A stretch of 64,000 bases of DNA from Tribonema minus (taxonomy: Eukaryota; Sar; Xanthophyceae; Tribonematales; Tribonemataceae). The DNA lies in the NCBI GenBank assembly GCA_017506865.1, contig JAFCMP010000553.1:62001-126000 (forward strand). The letters are read 5' to 3'. Both the position numbers and the translations under genes were made by a program. Of the stretch, positions 1 through 11,204 are shown piece after piece; the first letter of the stretch is position 1; every line of letters starts with the position of its first letter. A model generated the notes under the pieces. The model was not told the DNA's origin. It was given only the letters and a program-made list of their open reading frames with translations, and made no database searches.

Positions 1-1485
1 CCCGCCATCGGTGATGACAAACTTTGCCCAGCCGAGGTCGTAGCGTCTGGTGAGCACACTGCCAGACGTGGTGCCGCCCAGCACCAGACCCTCGCACTTG
101 ATGTCCCAGCTGAGCAGTGATACAGCAGCATTCAGAAACTAATTGAGTACACGTGTAATAGCAACATGATGCTTCGAAGCAGTGAATCGCAGCGGCACAG
201 TGATGCAGCAGCATTCAGAAACGGACTGAGTGTGATAGTGGCACAGTAACTTGAAGCAGTGAATACTAGCTGCACAGTGCAACAGCAGCATTCAGAAGCT
301 GAGTCAGTATGATAGCAACATGATACTTGAAGCAGTACTTGATGACAACAACAGCAATCATGAAAAGGAGTAGATGTGCAAACATTGGGGTCAATATCAG
401 CCCCAAGGCAGGTGAAGCGAGGCTGCAACAGCACGCAGGGGAAATAGGAAGCAGCAGTAGGTGTGTGCTTGGCACAACGGGCAAGCGCCGCCCTGCCTGT
501 GGTGAACTTGTGCTCGTGCAGTGCCGAGCTGACATGGTGGAGATGGCAATGCCCAGCAACAATCCCATACAACTCATGATTCAGGCTGCATGAGAGGTAA
601 TGGCGAGCAGCACAAGTCCTGTGACCTGTAGCAGAGAAAGCTGGTACCTGAAGTAGCCTTTGGACGACCCTGTAAGAGCCGCGATGTGTATGGCCAGCGC
701 GCCCGCCGAGAGCATCACCAGCAGCGGCAGAAAGTACGAGCCCACCTGTCGAAGCAATACACGACAGTGCTCATGATCTGGTACATAACAATGCTATGGG
801 GGTCATTGAAGCAAAGTTGTCACGTGCAAGTCCAGGCCCTTGATTGAATGAGAGGTGCAGAAGCACTCGTGCAAGTGCTCTAAGTATTGCTACACACACT
901 GTGGCACAACTGAATGTACGCAACCCTCACCACCAGCCGAACGATGCGCTAATCTGTGAAAGATACAGTCACTGATGCATTGAGCTTTGTGCTTGGTAGT
1001 AATGCACTTGAGTGCTACGGAGCATCAGCGCACTTCTTGTTCCAAACCACTTTTGACAGCAGACATAATCGAAGATGTGCATGATACTTTCATGCTATGC
1101 ACCTGGCCACTGGGACCAACAGGCAGGCCTGCCATTAAAATTTTGAGTGCATGCTGCTGATTGTTGCTGACAACAACTCAGGTCAGCTTTGAAGCATCAA
1201 GCTTCGCAGCAAGTCCACCTAATGGTGAGGCAAATAAACAAATCAGCTTACCCGCATTTCAAACCCCAGGTAGGCAGCAACCCACGGTGGTGGCGGCTTG
1301 TTGTTGCGATGTCCATGGGAAACCGTAGTCTGCCTCTTTTTCGTAGTCGTAGCCGAGATCGGTGGCCTCACTTTAGGGATCGGTGGCACCGGCGGTTCAC
1401 TCCTGCCCATGGGTATTCTGGGTGCTGCCACAGGCGCAGGCTCCCTCTCCTCCGCTTCGGTTCCGCTCATGGTGTCCTTCAACAT
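1..1485 (-). CDS. unrecognised single-pass membrane protein, 5' part (three exons, cut by window edge)
   Basis: Three exons join in phase on the minus strand. Exon 1 (1485-1252) starts MLKDTMSG, is Pro/charged-rich, and ends WVAAYLGFEMR before donor GTAAGC. Exon 2 (745-648, 98 nt) follows CAG and encodes one hydrophobic helix, SYFLPLLVMLSAGALAIHIA, ending before GTACCA. Exon 3 (109 to the left edge) follows CTCAG and reads WDIKCEGLVLGGTTSG, then RRYDLGWAKFVITDGG. Phases 0-0 and 2-1 agree, so this is a real gene. One membrane segment sits between a Pro-rich N-terminus, probably cytosolic or stromal, and a beta-rich C-terminal part that is cut off. I do not recognise the family. The start is the first ATG of exon 1; a second ATG lies five codons on. 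The gene is divergent from the reductase gene beginning at 1824. Confidence 0.6.
120..345. repeat. intronic minisatellite, about 80-bp period, three copies
   Basis: Inside intron 2 of the left-edge gene the block CAGCAGCATTCAGAA recurs near 123, 205 and 285. Each copy is followed by a similar AACTTGAAGCAGTGAAT-type stretch. The copies are diverged, which indicates an old tandem duplication. No coding potential is evident. Confidence 0.6.
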
Positions 1486-1823
1486 GACGTCGGTCTCTAG
1501 AATGATGTTCCAGCGCTTTCAAGCAGCAAGTGTTGTCAGGTCAGCATCGCTGTCGCGTGCATACAGGCAGCACTCGCACTCCTGCCCAGCACGTAACCGT
1601 CAGATGTTCAACCAGAGGCGAGTCAACTTCTTGAAAGCTCGGCCAGGAAAAGATCGCCAAATTCTTTGCGCAAGCTCTGCACTGTAGCTGCCAGCTGCCA
1701 GCTAGCACGCTTTGTGTGTCATTGGCAATTCCATCTTTAGGGGCGCACAGGTTACATGGCATTGCAAAGGCACTAGGAAATTGCAGAGCGGCCACTGACC
1801 AGCGGTAGCTGCCAGACACTATC
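1486..1823. other. divergent intergenic region
   Basis: This 338-bp gap separates the starts of the left-edge membrane-protein gene (minus) and the monodehydroascorbate reductase gene (plus). It presumably holds both promoters. I see no clear TATA box and no conserved ORF. Confidence 0.4.
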
Positions 1824-4800
1824 ATGAAGGTGCTGATTGTGGGTGGGGGTAATGCAGCGGGCTACGCAGCAAAGGCCTTTGCAGATAGAGGCGCGCTCGG
1901 CAACACCTCCACAGCTCCAGTCCAGCTCACCATCGTCACCGAGGAGGAGTTCCTGCCATATGAGAGGCCTGCTCTCAGCAAAGGAATGCTGCTGAACGCC
2001 AGGCTGGAGCCACCAAGATTCAACACCGCATTGGGGGTGGGTGGGGCTTGCATGGATGCAGCGTGGTACAAAAAGGTGAGATCCTGACAGGCTTCACTGC
2101 ATCCAGAGCCACGTACATGCTGCAGCCTCAAGTTGAGGTTGCGGATACATGTGTTGCGGTATGTACGACATGCGCATGCCAATGGGACGAGCAGCCTCTC
2201 TCAACCGCGGTCGGGGCGTCACTCATATATGTCACAACGGCTTCTCAAAGTTTCAAGGCTGGCACGCATTGACCAGACAATCCAGCGTGCGTCTGCTGCC
2301 ATCATATTATGTACAGCACTGCGCCCATTGCAGCACGACCACCGCGCCATTCTCTTCTGCGGCATTATTTCTTCCACGCACAAACTGTTGATGCGCTGAA
2401 CTGGCTCCACCACTGACACGTGGCGCAGCAACGCGAATCGCCGCGCATTGCGACTGCAAAACACAAAGAGACTGTGTCCACACGGCTCAGTGCTCAGCAA
2501 CCTTCTGCTGCTCGCTGCTGCGCTCGCCTCACACAACATGGCAGCACGGCGTGCGCGTCCTCACGCAGCAGCGCGTCACCAGCCTGCACCTGCACAGCAG
2601 AACTGCCACACTGCAGTGCGTACGACCTGCGGCTGCTGCGGCGGCAGCGGCGGCGCCGCGCTCTACAACATTGCAGTATGACGCGGTGATAGTCGCAACG
2701 GGGTGTGATGCGCTGAGGCTGCCTGTGGTGCCGTGCGGCGCGCCGACGCCACCTGCAGTATGGTAAGTTTCTGTTCTGCCTACATACTCTATACTGTCAT
2801 TTCTTAATCGTTGAAAGACATCTTATGAAGATGTGGCCAGTGGTGCCCCCGGCGCGCCGACGCCACCTGCTTTATGATTCACAAGTAAGCAAGTGTGGTG
2901 CGCGCGTACCCTCCCCTTTCAAGTGAAGTGACACAGAACTTCTGGTAGTGAATGCGTGATTGGTGCCGCGCGGTACCCCGGTGCGTCCTGCAGTTAGTTG
3001 TTGTGATAACATACCTGTACATCTAAGTAGAAGTAGATTGCACCTGTAATTCAAAGACAGGTAGATTGCAAGTGCCCTGTAGGTGATGTGAGTCTGTCAG
3101 CATCTGCAACGAGCAGGGACTTGTCGCAGTGACGGTGTTCGGTGGCACTGCTGCGCTGCACACGCAATCAGCAGTGCCATCGCTCAGTTCAAGGTGCATT
3201 GAAACGGCTGCACAGGCTCTGTAGTGCCCTCGCGTTGGCAGCAGAAGCGATGCTCAAACAACATGTCATTCACACCACGACTTCATTCAGATTTGAATTT
3301 GCACCCCTTTTGCAATGGTCTCAGTGGATGGCCTTGCGTGCGAATCAGTGTTGGCTGAGCCCCCCCCCCCGGTTGGCAGTGCATCACCTGTGCTTTGCAG
3401 CACTCATGTTCCACTCAAGTGAAAACGCTACTCCTGCCGTGTCACTGTCCTCACGCAGCCACATGCGGGCCCCCCTTTGCATGCGCTAGCAAAGCCCCCC
3501 CGCCCCCAAGCACCTTCCTTGTTTTGCCCTGAAAGGCGCCTCACGTGCCTTGGCGCTGCTGCCCGGAGTGTTGTGAAATGGCATATGCGTGGGCATCAGG
3601 GTACTTCGCAGGTGTTTGTTGGTATTGTTCAGTACACTTCAGCAGCTAATGAGGAGTTGACCCCGCATCTAACCTCATCTTTGTCGGAAGCCAAGGCGGA
3701 CCCCAATTACTCCGCTGCAGCGGTCGCCTATGCGGTAACTGAGCAGTGCATCGCTCAACCTCAGCGCTCAACCCCCCCCAGCTCTCGCAGACAGTTTCAA
3801 CTGCCGTAACTGCCGCCATGCCTTGCTGCAGCTACCTGCGCAGCCTGAGCGATGCGCGCGCAAGCCGCGCGTCAGCGCCCGCAGACAGTTTCAACTGCCG
3901 TAACTGCCACTTTGCCTTGCCGCAGCTACCTGCGCAGCCTGAGCGATGCACGCGCGCTGCGCAACCGCGCGTCAGCGCTCGGCCCCTCCGACTCAGTCCT
4001 GATCATCGGCGGCGGCTTTCTGGCGGCGGAGGCTGCAGCAGCGCTCAGCACTGTGTGCTGCGCGGCGGTTACGGTCGCGTTCCCTGAGGGAACGTTACTG
4101 GAGGGCGCCGTTCCGCCGCGCGCGGCCGAGCTTTACACACGCGAGTGAGTTTGACATATGTGTGAGTTTGCGATTTGTGACAGCTTGTTGGACCTCTCTA
4201 GTTGTATGTGCTCGTAATTAGGTTAAGGCGAGGTTTCCGGGATAGTGTCAAGGAAAGCAGGCCTAGGGAGTCTGCATATATTCAATAACTGCAAGGAAGC
4301 AATCCAAGCATTGAGCCATGCCCTGCCAAGCTGGCCAGGGGCGCATCGCGCCATGCCACACTTGAATAATATTACTGATGTTTACTGCATAATGTATCCC
4401 GAGCTCCATAGCCTGCATACTGCATTCACCTTGTGTTTGACATGATTTCCTTCCAGTCTTATAGTCTGAAGACTGCATTCACCTTTTACATGGAACTACT
4501 GAAATATGCATGCATAGATGTTAAAAGCGGAGCCGTGCTACGGCTACTTGGACCAAAGCGCTTGAAGTGCGACCTGTGACAAACGACACGAGAACCACCA
4601 GTGCCTTGTCCACGATGTACGAGCGCCCCATTTTTGAACAACTGGAACTCGATTGAAGCACGTCGGTCGTAATGGTTCATCAATGCACTTTGGCAATCAA
4701 CGTGCGACCTGCAGATACCTACGGCGAGGAGTCACCCTGGTTTCGCGTACCGCGCGTGCAGTGTCCGTCGAAGCGGCCACACACGCCAACAGCAGCAGCG

Positions 4801-6638
4801 CCGCCGCTGCGCGCAGCGGCAGTGCCACCGGCACCTCCCAGCCCAGCGGCAGCGACGGTAGCAGCGACAGTGGCAGCAGCTGCTGCAGCCACAACAGCGA
4901 TGGCGGCAGCGACAGCAGCAGTGCCGCGCATGCTGCGACAGTTAGATTTGCAGATGGCGCGGCGTTGTCAGCATCGCTCGTCGTCATCGCCATCGGCGCG
5001 GCGCCGCGCAGCGCGCTGCTGCACGCGGCTCTGGCGCACTACCGCAGCGGCGGCGGCAGCGGCAGCGGCAGCGGCGGCGGCAGCAGCAGAGGCGGCATCG
5101 CGGTCGATGCGCACTTCCATGTGCACGGGGCGCCACCGGGCGTGTACGCCATTGGCGATGTCGCCGCAATACCGCAGCGCTGTTCCAGCGGCGGCGGCGG
5201 CGGCGGCAGCAGCAGCAGCAGCGGCGGCGGTGGCAGCAGCAGCGGCGGCGGCGGCGGTGGCGGCGGCAGGAGCAGCGGCAGCAGCAGCGGCGGCGGCGGC
5301 GGCGGCGGCGGCAGCAGCAGCGGCGGCAGCGGTGGCAGCAGTGGCAGCGGCAGCAGCAGTAGCGGCGCAGGCAACGGCGTTGGCGGAAGCGGCGGCAAAG
5401 GCTCATTTACGCGGCTGGAGCAAGTGGCTCACGCTCGGGCATCTGCAGCGCACGTGGTGGCAGTGACCCTTGATCGAGCGCTGCCCCCGCCGTATGACTA
5501 CAGCGATTTTGTGTACAGCAAGTGAGTACATTGGTGCCAGAAACAATTGCTGGACTTTAAAGGCTCATCGGCTTGAATTGTTGAGGCTGCATGCTGCACA
5601 TTCCTATGGTCTATAGTGGCACATGGGACTTGGGGTACGCATTCTAAGCATGGCAGTCAGAACCTAGCGCAAATCGCATGCGCAGGGTATGTAATACTTG
5701 TACGTAGATATTGGCATGTGGTCACATACACTATTAGGCTTTACTGACTCCATTGCCAACAATTCTTCAATGCGTACAGTGGCATGTATGCATGTCGTCC
5801 CCCTTTTTCTGCTCATTTGATGCCGACAGTACAGATTTCACCCGCGGATCATGTGTGGGGCAAAGGTACAGTTGTATGTTGTCCGCATTTGCGACGGTGC
5901 CTGCGCCTCACGCCAGGCGATAATGTGCATATGTATGTGTGTGTGAGCTGCCACGCCACTCCTGCTGCTTGGAACGGTTCAGATGAGTTTTGGCATGCTG
6001 GTGACGTACCCAATAAAGCGCTCAAGCGCTTGAGAACTAAAATGATGGCAGTCGAGTGCCCGACACCAACCTCAGCTGACACATTACTGCTTCGAATTTA
6101 AATGTACTGGACGTATCCCTACTCAAGGACTTGATCACAGTTTGCATGCATTTCACACAAGGCCCTGCCGCCTTTCTTCGCCAGGCTTTTCTCTTTCGGG
6201 TGGCGGCGGCTTGGCACACCGAGCGGACAGTCCGTCACCATCGACAGCACCCCCGCCCGCGTGCCGCCGCTGCTGCTGACGCTGTGGCTGTCGCCGGCCA
6301 GTGCCAGTGCTCAGCAGCCGCAGCAGCCGCAGCAGCAGCAGCAGCATCAGCAGCAGCAGCATCAGCAGCCGCAGCAGCAGCAGCAGCAGCAGCACCAACC
6401 GCAGCCGCAGCAGCAGCTGCAGCAGCAGCAGCGCGTCAATGCCGTCTTCCTGGAGTCCGGCGGCGACGACCGCTGGCTGCCGCTGCTGAAGCGTGTGGCG
6501 CGAGCGCGGCCGCACCTGCCGGTGGCGGCGGTGAGACAGCTCAGCGGCGGCGGCGGCGCGGCGACCGTGGAGGATGCGCTGGCGCTGCTCGATGCTGCGA
6601 TGCGGCGGCACGACAGCGGCGCCAGTAGCAAGCTGTGA
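1824..6638 (+). CDS. MDHAR: monodehydroascorbate reductase (FAD/NAD(P)H), five exons
   Basis: The enzyme reduces the monodehydroascorbate radical to ascorbate with NAD(P)H through FAD, in the ascorbate-glutathione cycle. Exons 1824-2075, 2545-2762, 3926-4144, 4715-5521 and 6185-6638 join in phase with GT-AG introns to 650 codons. Exon 1 holds the FAD Rossmann motif (VLIVGGGNAAGYAAKAF) and the family block YERPALSKGML. Exon 2 holds YDAVIVATG. Exon 3 holds the NAD-binding motif SVLIIGGGFLAAEAAAAL. Exon 4 holds the second FAD motif GVYAIGDVAAIPQR. Exon 5 ends with the C-terminal domain (NAVFLESGGDDRWLPLLKRV). Plant enzymes are about 435-490 residues; the excess here is low complexity: Ser/Gly runs in exon 4 and a poly-Gln run in exon 5. 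No transit peptide is evident on exon 1, so a cytosolic form is the simplest reading, unless an upstream exon was missed. Confidence 0.88.
2830..3000 (+). repeat. intronic tandem copies of the 3' edge of MDHAR exon 2
   Basis: The end of exon 2 contains GGCGCGCCGACGCCACCTGC at 2737-2756. The identical 20-mer recurs in the following intron at 2851-2870, preceded again by GTGGTGCC. A more diverged third version (TGGTGCCGCGCGGTACCCC) lies at about 2958-2995. These look like serial tandem duplications of the exon edge with its donor region. Confidence 0.7.
3787..3980 (+). repeat. 94-bp tandem duplication across the acceptor of MDHAR exon 3
   Basis: Two copies start at 3787 and 3881, each beginning GCAGACAGTTTCAACTGCCG. 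Each runs through a pyrimidine stretch, an AG acceptor and the first codons of exon 3 (YLRSLSDAR). Only the second copy continues in frame into the NAD-binding exon; the first lacks the coding continuation but keeps an apparently usable acceptor. Confidence 0.85.
4780..5400 (+). repeat. AGC/GGC trinucleotide low-complexity tract in MDHAR exon 4
   Basis: Two Ser/Gly/Ala blocks (about 4785-4925 and 5040-5395) are imperfect AGC and GGC repeats translated as Ser and Gly runs. They flank the conserved GVYAIGDVA block, so they lie in surface loops of the FAD-binding domain. All other frames and the antisense strand give long spurious Ala, Pro or Arg ORFs here. Confidence 0.85.
6310..6435 (+). repeat. 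CAG-repeat (poly-Gln) tract in MDHAR exon 5
   Basis: About 40 CAG/CAT/CCG codons read QQPQQPQQQQQHQ in the reductase frame, between two family-conserved segments. It is a coding microsatellite inserted in a loop of the C-terminal domain. Confidence 0.8.
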
Positions 6639-8240
6639 GCGGGAGGTGGACGCGCAGCAGAAGGGGCACAGCCACCGCTGTTGATCAAGTTGGCAGTACC
6701 AGCGGCGGCAGTCGCCGATGGTCACACAGCTCAGGGGCACCAGTGCGCTGCGACGTTGTCCACACTCGCGCAGTGGAATTAACCGTGCGGCTTGACCGCG
6801 TTGGCGGTGCCAGCGCGATGTAGGCATGGGGACCGCTTGAGGGTGTAGGCAACACTTGCAACGCTACCATGCATACTGCTCGGTCGGACCCCAACTCCGA
6901 CCCTGACGCAGTGGCTGGGCTGAGGAGAGAAGCAGGAGCACTCATGGGAGTGCCACGGACGCGTTGGCACAATGCCTACTGTTCCAATAAACTGCAACAC
7001 CACGGCAGCGGCGGCGAAGGCTGGCGCCAGTGTGTGCGGCAGCCAGTGGGCCACAGGGGCGCGGTGGCTGCGGTGGTGTCCTCAGCAGCAACGCGCTTAA
7101 GCTAGTGTCATGACGAGCGTTCTGGCCATGCTTCTGCTTGCGCTGGCACAGCGCGGCGGCGGTGGCGGCAGCAAGCCATCTCGCCTACAGGTCGTCCTGC
7201 CAGGCAGCGCTTGGCAGCTGCTGACCCTAACCCTACTTAGCAGCAACTTGGTGTTCCTGCACAGTCGCCTGTGCTCGCCTGTGCTGTGGCACTCTGCAGC
7301 GCCATCGCTTGAGAAAGTTGAGCCAGAGCGCAAAGCGCATGTGCACGTGTACGCCCCGCATGTGAAGCAATGCGGTGTAGGTATTGGCGGTGTCCAGTGG
7401 TGGGGATTTTCGGGCAAGAAAGTGCTGAGCACTGCTGCTGCAGATCAGTGCTCAACTACAGCCGACCAACTGGTCGCCTGAGCAGATGCCCTGCCTACGT
7501 CTGAGCTGCGTATAGATGGCGGAAGTCGTTGCGTGCAGCACATACTTGTGGCTGGGACAGTTACAGTGCGGCTTCACGCAAATATGAGGGTCGTGACAGT
7601 GTACTTACAGTATTCGGCCTACGTACGCCAGAATCAGTGGCGCCAGCAGCAACGGTAACCTCAGATATATGACCTATCTTCACATTCAACTCAGCGTACC
7701 TCATGCCCGCAAGGATTATCAATGCAGATGCAATGTCATACTCCCTTGCTGCTTTCAATTGCAATATCGGCACCATGCAAACAGCACAGTTGACAAAACA
7801 GGTCATGTCATCATCATGGCATGCCGCTAATTGCACCTCACATTGTTCGAACTTCCAATGCAGTGCAATATCATCAGTAGGTTGAACATTGCTCTTGACA
7901 CATGCCCGTATACATGCACGGTACTCAGACACAGACACTGCTACTACCGTACACATCGCCAGCGTTGAAAGCAGCGCGCGCAGCAGCGTAACTCTTGACA
8001 CACATTCAGCTTGACCAACTTCACAACGCGTATTCATGTACTGCAAGCCAGCCCCTTAACCGATGTCGCAATGAAGTAGCCTGCACACACCCCGGTATGT
8101 ATGCGCAGGGCATGCCATGTACTGTCACGACAGGCTACTCACCAGGGCCGCCACTATACTGATGGGATGTGTTGAAAATCCGGCCCTTGCCAAGGCCCCG
8201 ACTGTATTGTAATGAAAAGCAAAGAATGCGTACTCATACC
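6639..8240. other. intergenic region; decayed array spacer with one 161-codon ORF
   Basis: 6639-7500 shows only low-complexity and shadow ORFs. From about 7500 the sequence matches the spacers that follow the other ankyrin genes (near 13.7, 22.8, 26.0 and 28.7 kb). In this copy 8046-7561 (minus) stays open for 161 codons, with Cys-rich text such as DDDMTCFVNCAVC and an N-terminal hydrophobic stretch; the same text is broken by stops in the other spacers. It may be an old exon or a small secreted or membrane protein. I cannot name it. Confidence 0.35.
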
Positions 8241-9545
8241 TCAGCTGCTCTCGCAGGGCTCCGGGCAATCATCGGCACGTGCCCACCTCGCTGTCTCCCA
8301 GTTGTCCCCTTCCTCAGCGTATGATATGGTGTCGTCGCCCCAGGGACACCCATTGGCGTGGGCCCACTGCAGCAGCTCCATGTGACCGAACGCGGCAGCG
8401 CGGTCGCAGACCTCGCTGTCCCATGGGCAGCCATTGGCTCGCGCCCACTGCAGCACGTCTAGGTGCCCGGCCCGCGCGGCACAGTTGCACGTCCACTTGT
8501 CCCATGGGGCCCCGTTAGCACGCGCCCAGAGCAGGATGATACAGATACCTTCCGGTAAATAATATTTACCGGAAGGTATCTATATAGATACCTTCCGGTA
8601 AATATTATTATATAGATACCTTCCGGTAAAAGGTATCTATATCACAGGACGTCAAGATGCCCTCCCTCCGCGGCAAAGCTGCAGGTGTCCTCGTCCCACG
8701 GACACCCGTTGGCGCGCGCCCACTGCAGCATCGCGAGGTGACCGCCGCCTGCCGCATTGCTGCACGTCCCCTCGTCCCAGGAGCAGCCGTTGGAGCGCGC
8801 CCACTGGAGCAAGTGGAGATGTCCGCTGCTCGCGGCATTCCTGCAGATCTTTACGCTCCCGAGGCCCCCATTTTCGCGTCCCCATTGCAGCACCGCGAGG
8901 TGCCCCATGCCTGCGGCCTCGTTGCAGGTCTCATCGTTCCAAGGGCAGCCGTGCGCACGCGCCCACTGCAGCACTGAGAGGTGCCCGCTGCGCGCCGCGG
9001 CTGAGCACGTCACCTCGTTCCAGGGGCACCCGTTTGTGCGCGCCCATTGGAGGACGTCAAGATGGCCGCTCCTCGCAGCGCTTGTGCACGTCTCCGTGTC
9101 CCAGGGGCACCCATTTCCGCGTGCCCATCGCAACACCGCAAGGTGCCCCCCGCCCTCAGCATCGCTGCATATCTCCTTGCGCCAAGGGCAGCCGTGTGCA
9201 GGCGCCCATTGCAGTACCGCAAGGTGCCCGCCACGCGCCGCGGATGAGCATGTGAGGACATCCCAAGGGCACCCGTTGGCGCGCGCCCACTGCACGTGCA
9301 GGTGCCCCCCGCTTGCAGCAATGCCGCATGTCTCCTGGTACCAGCCGCAGCCGACCTGGTGCAGCCACTGCAGCACCTCAAGCTGACCGCCTCGCGCAGC
9401 GGCTAGGCACAGGCTAGCATCCCCACAGTAAGAGCGGCACCGTTCTCGCAGCCACTGCACGAGCTGCAGGGTGTCCCCTCTCGGCAGCGATCTTGGCGTG
9501 CCGCGGCAGCAGTGCTGTCGCGTCGGTGCTGGGTGCTGCATCTGC
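8241..9545 (-). pseudogene. ankyrin-repeat gene A1, 5'-truncated, frameshifted and MITE-disrupted
   Basis: Several 27-residue repeats of the local ankyrin type (QWARANGCPWD, TCS, AAxxGHL) read on the minus strand from about 9480 down. Four lesions are visible. The F-box-like N-terminus and promoter found in A2-A7 are missing; upstream of about 9545 the sequence changes to spacer DNA. An extra C near 9471 (minus GGACACCCTGCAG, against GGACACCTGCAG in the paralogues) shifts the frame. One repeat has lost a Leu codon (GHLHVQWA). A 108-bp hairpin element at 8537-8644 interrupts the sequence and shifts frame again; the ankyrin text resumes at 8530 and stops at 8241 after CPEPCESS. It is no longer a functional gene in the form of its neighbours. 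Confidence 0.85.
8537..8644. mobile_element. 108-bp MITE-like palindromic element with 5-bp target duplication
   Basis: The insert is bounded by CAGGA on both sides (8532-8536 and 8645-8649). Uninterrupted paralogues have a single CAGGA at this place (for example near 14650). Its ends are inverted repeats, TGATACAGATACC and GGTATCTATATCA. Inside, AGATACCTTCCGGTAAAT pairs perfectly with its complement at 8543-8581 (18-bp arms, 3-nt loop), and the same core recurs twice more. It is AT-rich, encodes nothing, and fits a non-autonomous DNA transposon mobilised in trans. Confidence 0.88.
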
Positions 9546-11200
9546 AACGCCCAGCCAGCCATAGATGAAGTAAGTGCATCTCGAATGGCGCTTACTGATG
9601 GCATGTGCAACACGCGCTGCAGAACAGCGGCCAGCGCTGATGCAGCTACTTCAAGGCGATGCGCTGAGTGAGGCTGCACTGGTAAAGCGCGTGAGACGCA
9701 TTTCGGGCAGCAAACGCGCGTGGCTAACGGCCGTCACTCTCGCGCACATCGGACTTGTAATGGCTGTGAGGCTAGCTGCTGAGGCAACCACGCGTTGAGC
9801 AACGCTGATTTACCTGAGCGCTGCTGCAGCACGCATGTCCAGCTCCAGCAGGAACACGAGGACTTCACGCCATACGTTGAAGTGCAGCTCTGGTATTGCA
9901 ACTTCAAGGCTGCGCTCTAAGACCGCTCAAGAGGCTAGTCCATGATCACCTCACTCAAGTTGAACATCGGAAGTTGAAGTCTTGCATGGCGATTTACTAT
10001 TAGCTGGGTTTTCGAACAGACACGGTGAAGAGCCTCTAGCATGCTCACACGCACAGCTTTGGGGGGGGGGGTGCATGGAGACCACCCCCGTTAACCACCG
10101 CGGGGAATTGCAAGGACTCCGAGGGATTGAAGCTCATTGATGAGAATTCTCAAGTTCACTCCATAGTCTGACCAGCGCGTTTCCGCCAAGTGTCGAACTG
10201 GCAGGTTGCTATATATATACACAGTATCACAATAGCCCCCCCCCCCCCCCCCCCCCCCCCGATCATCAAAACTTGAACGCAAAGCGGACCCTGCCAGTGC
10301 TGTGGGGGGTGCAGTATGGAGATCACGGTGACCCCCAGTTAAATCGCCGCAGGCACAGCGCTGCCAGAAGCAGCGTGAATCTACATCTGGAGTACACTCG
10401 AACGCCTGCTCCAACGACACCATCATGGGACCGGGGGGCGGGCACTGCACTCTTCAAGTGGCAGGACAATCTATTCCTTTCAGAAAGCTTGAAATAAATT
10501 CTGCACAGTCAAGAGCTCTGCAAAACACCCCAAGCTGTGAACTCATGGACTCGGCATACCCCCTGGTGCTCAGAAGTTCTTGATGGTATGCACCGTTGCC
10601 AACTGGGTTAGATTTTAATATGATCATTGACAAAAAAGGGGGTCCAAGGCCCCCTTACTAGTAGGCTAGGTGCCAACTTGAAGCTCCTAAGTTCAAGCCC
10701 TATGTAGATCATCACCCCCTCACTGGCAGTTTTTTTAGGTGTATGCAGTTCTTCTCTGCCCCTGCAGCCACAGGAAGCACTAACTACAGTTGTGGCCCCC
10801 ACCACCACCCATCAACAAGCAACATCGGCCTTTCTGTTGCTCCGCTGTGTACCTGCGACGCCGCAGCCATGTCATAACCAAGGTCACCGGTGCATACTAT
10901 GTACAGAAGCACCATCCTAGGAGCTGTAGTACTTAAACCGCAACAATCCCTGCTACCACGACACAACTTCGCCCTCGAAGTTGCTGAAGGCCCTTGCACG
11001 GATTGGAGAAACAGACCAGATCAACATTATTATTATTATTAGCCCATGGGTGAACCCGACGCCCCTAGTGCCGAACCCACGGGTCGCAAAGCTCTCGTTG
11101 ACAAGCTGCTGGCCAGCATCAACAGATGTTCAGTGGTCCAAAGGAAGCGCGACAGACAGGTGTGAACAGACAGATGCCGGGGAGGAAGACCCAAGCTATC
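9546..11200. other. non-coding region with homopolymer tracts
   Basis: 9546-9900 is array-spacer sequence related to 22.0-22.4 and 25.2-25.5 kb. From 9900 to 11200 no reliable gene is seen. The stretch includes a G run at 10061-10071, a TATATATATA stretch near 10210, a run of 25 C at 10236-10260, and (ATT)n near 11025-11040. Confidence 0.5.
10236..10260. repeat. C-homopolymer (25 C)
   Basis: Uninterrupted C25 preceded by TATATATATACACAGTATCA and followed by GATCATC. It lies in non-coding DNA. Confidence 0.9.
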
Positions 11201-11204
11201 GCAA

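Noticed and set aside
4672..5466. Long Ala-rich, Pro/Leu-rich and Arg/Cys-rich ORFs on both strands over the reductase exon 4
   Set aside because: They are other-frame readings of the AGC/GGC repeat; only the Ser/Gly frame joins conserved MDHAR motifs in phase.
7110..7481. 123-codon plus ORF downstream of MDHAR with a Leu-rich start
   Set aside because: No conserved text, no splice or family support, and a Gly run from a GGC repeat; not distinguishable from chance.
8757..9386. Plus-strand ORFs over ankyrin genes (also 23812-24447, 29465-29899 and others)
   Set aside because: All are antisense shadows of the 81-bp ankyrin repeats, whose period is a multiple of three.
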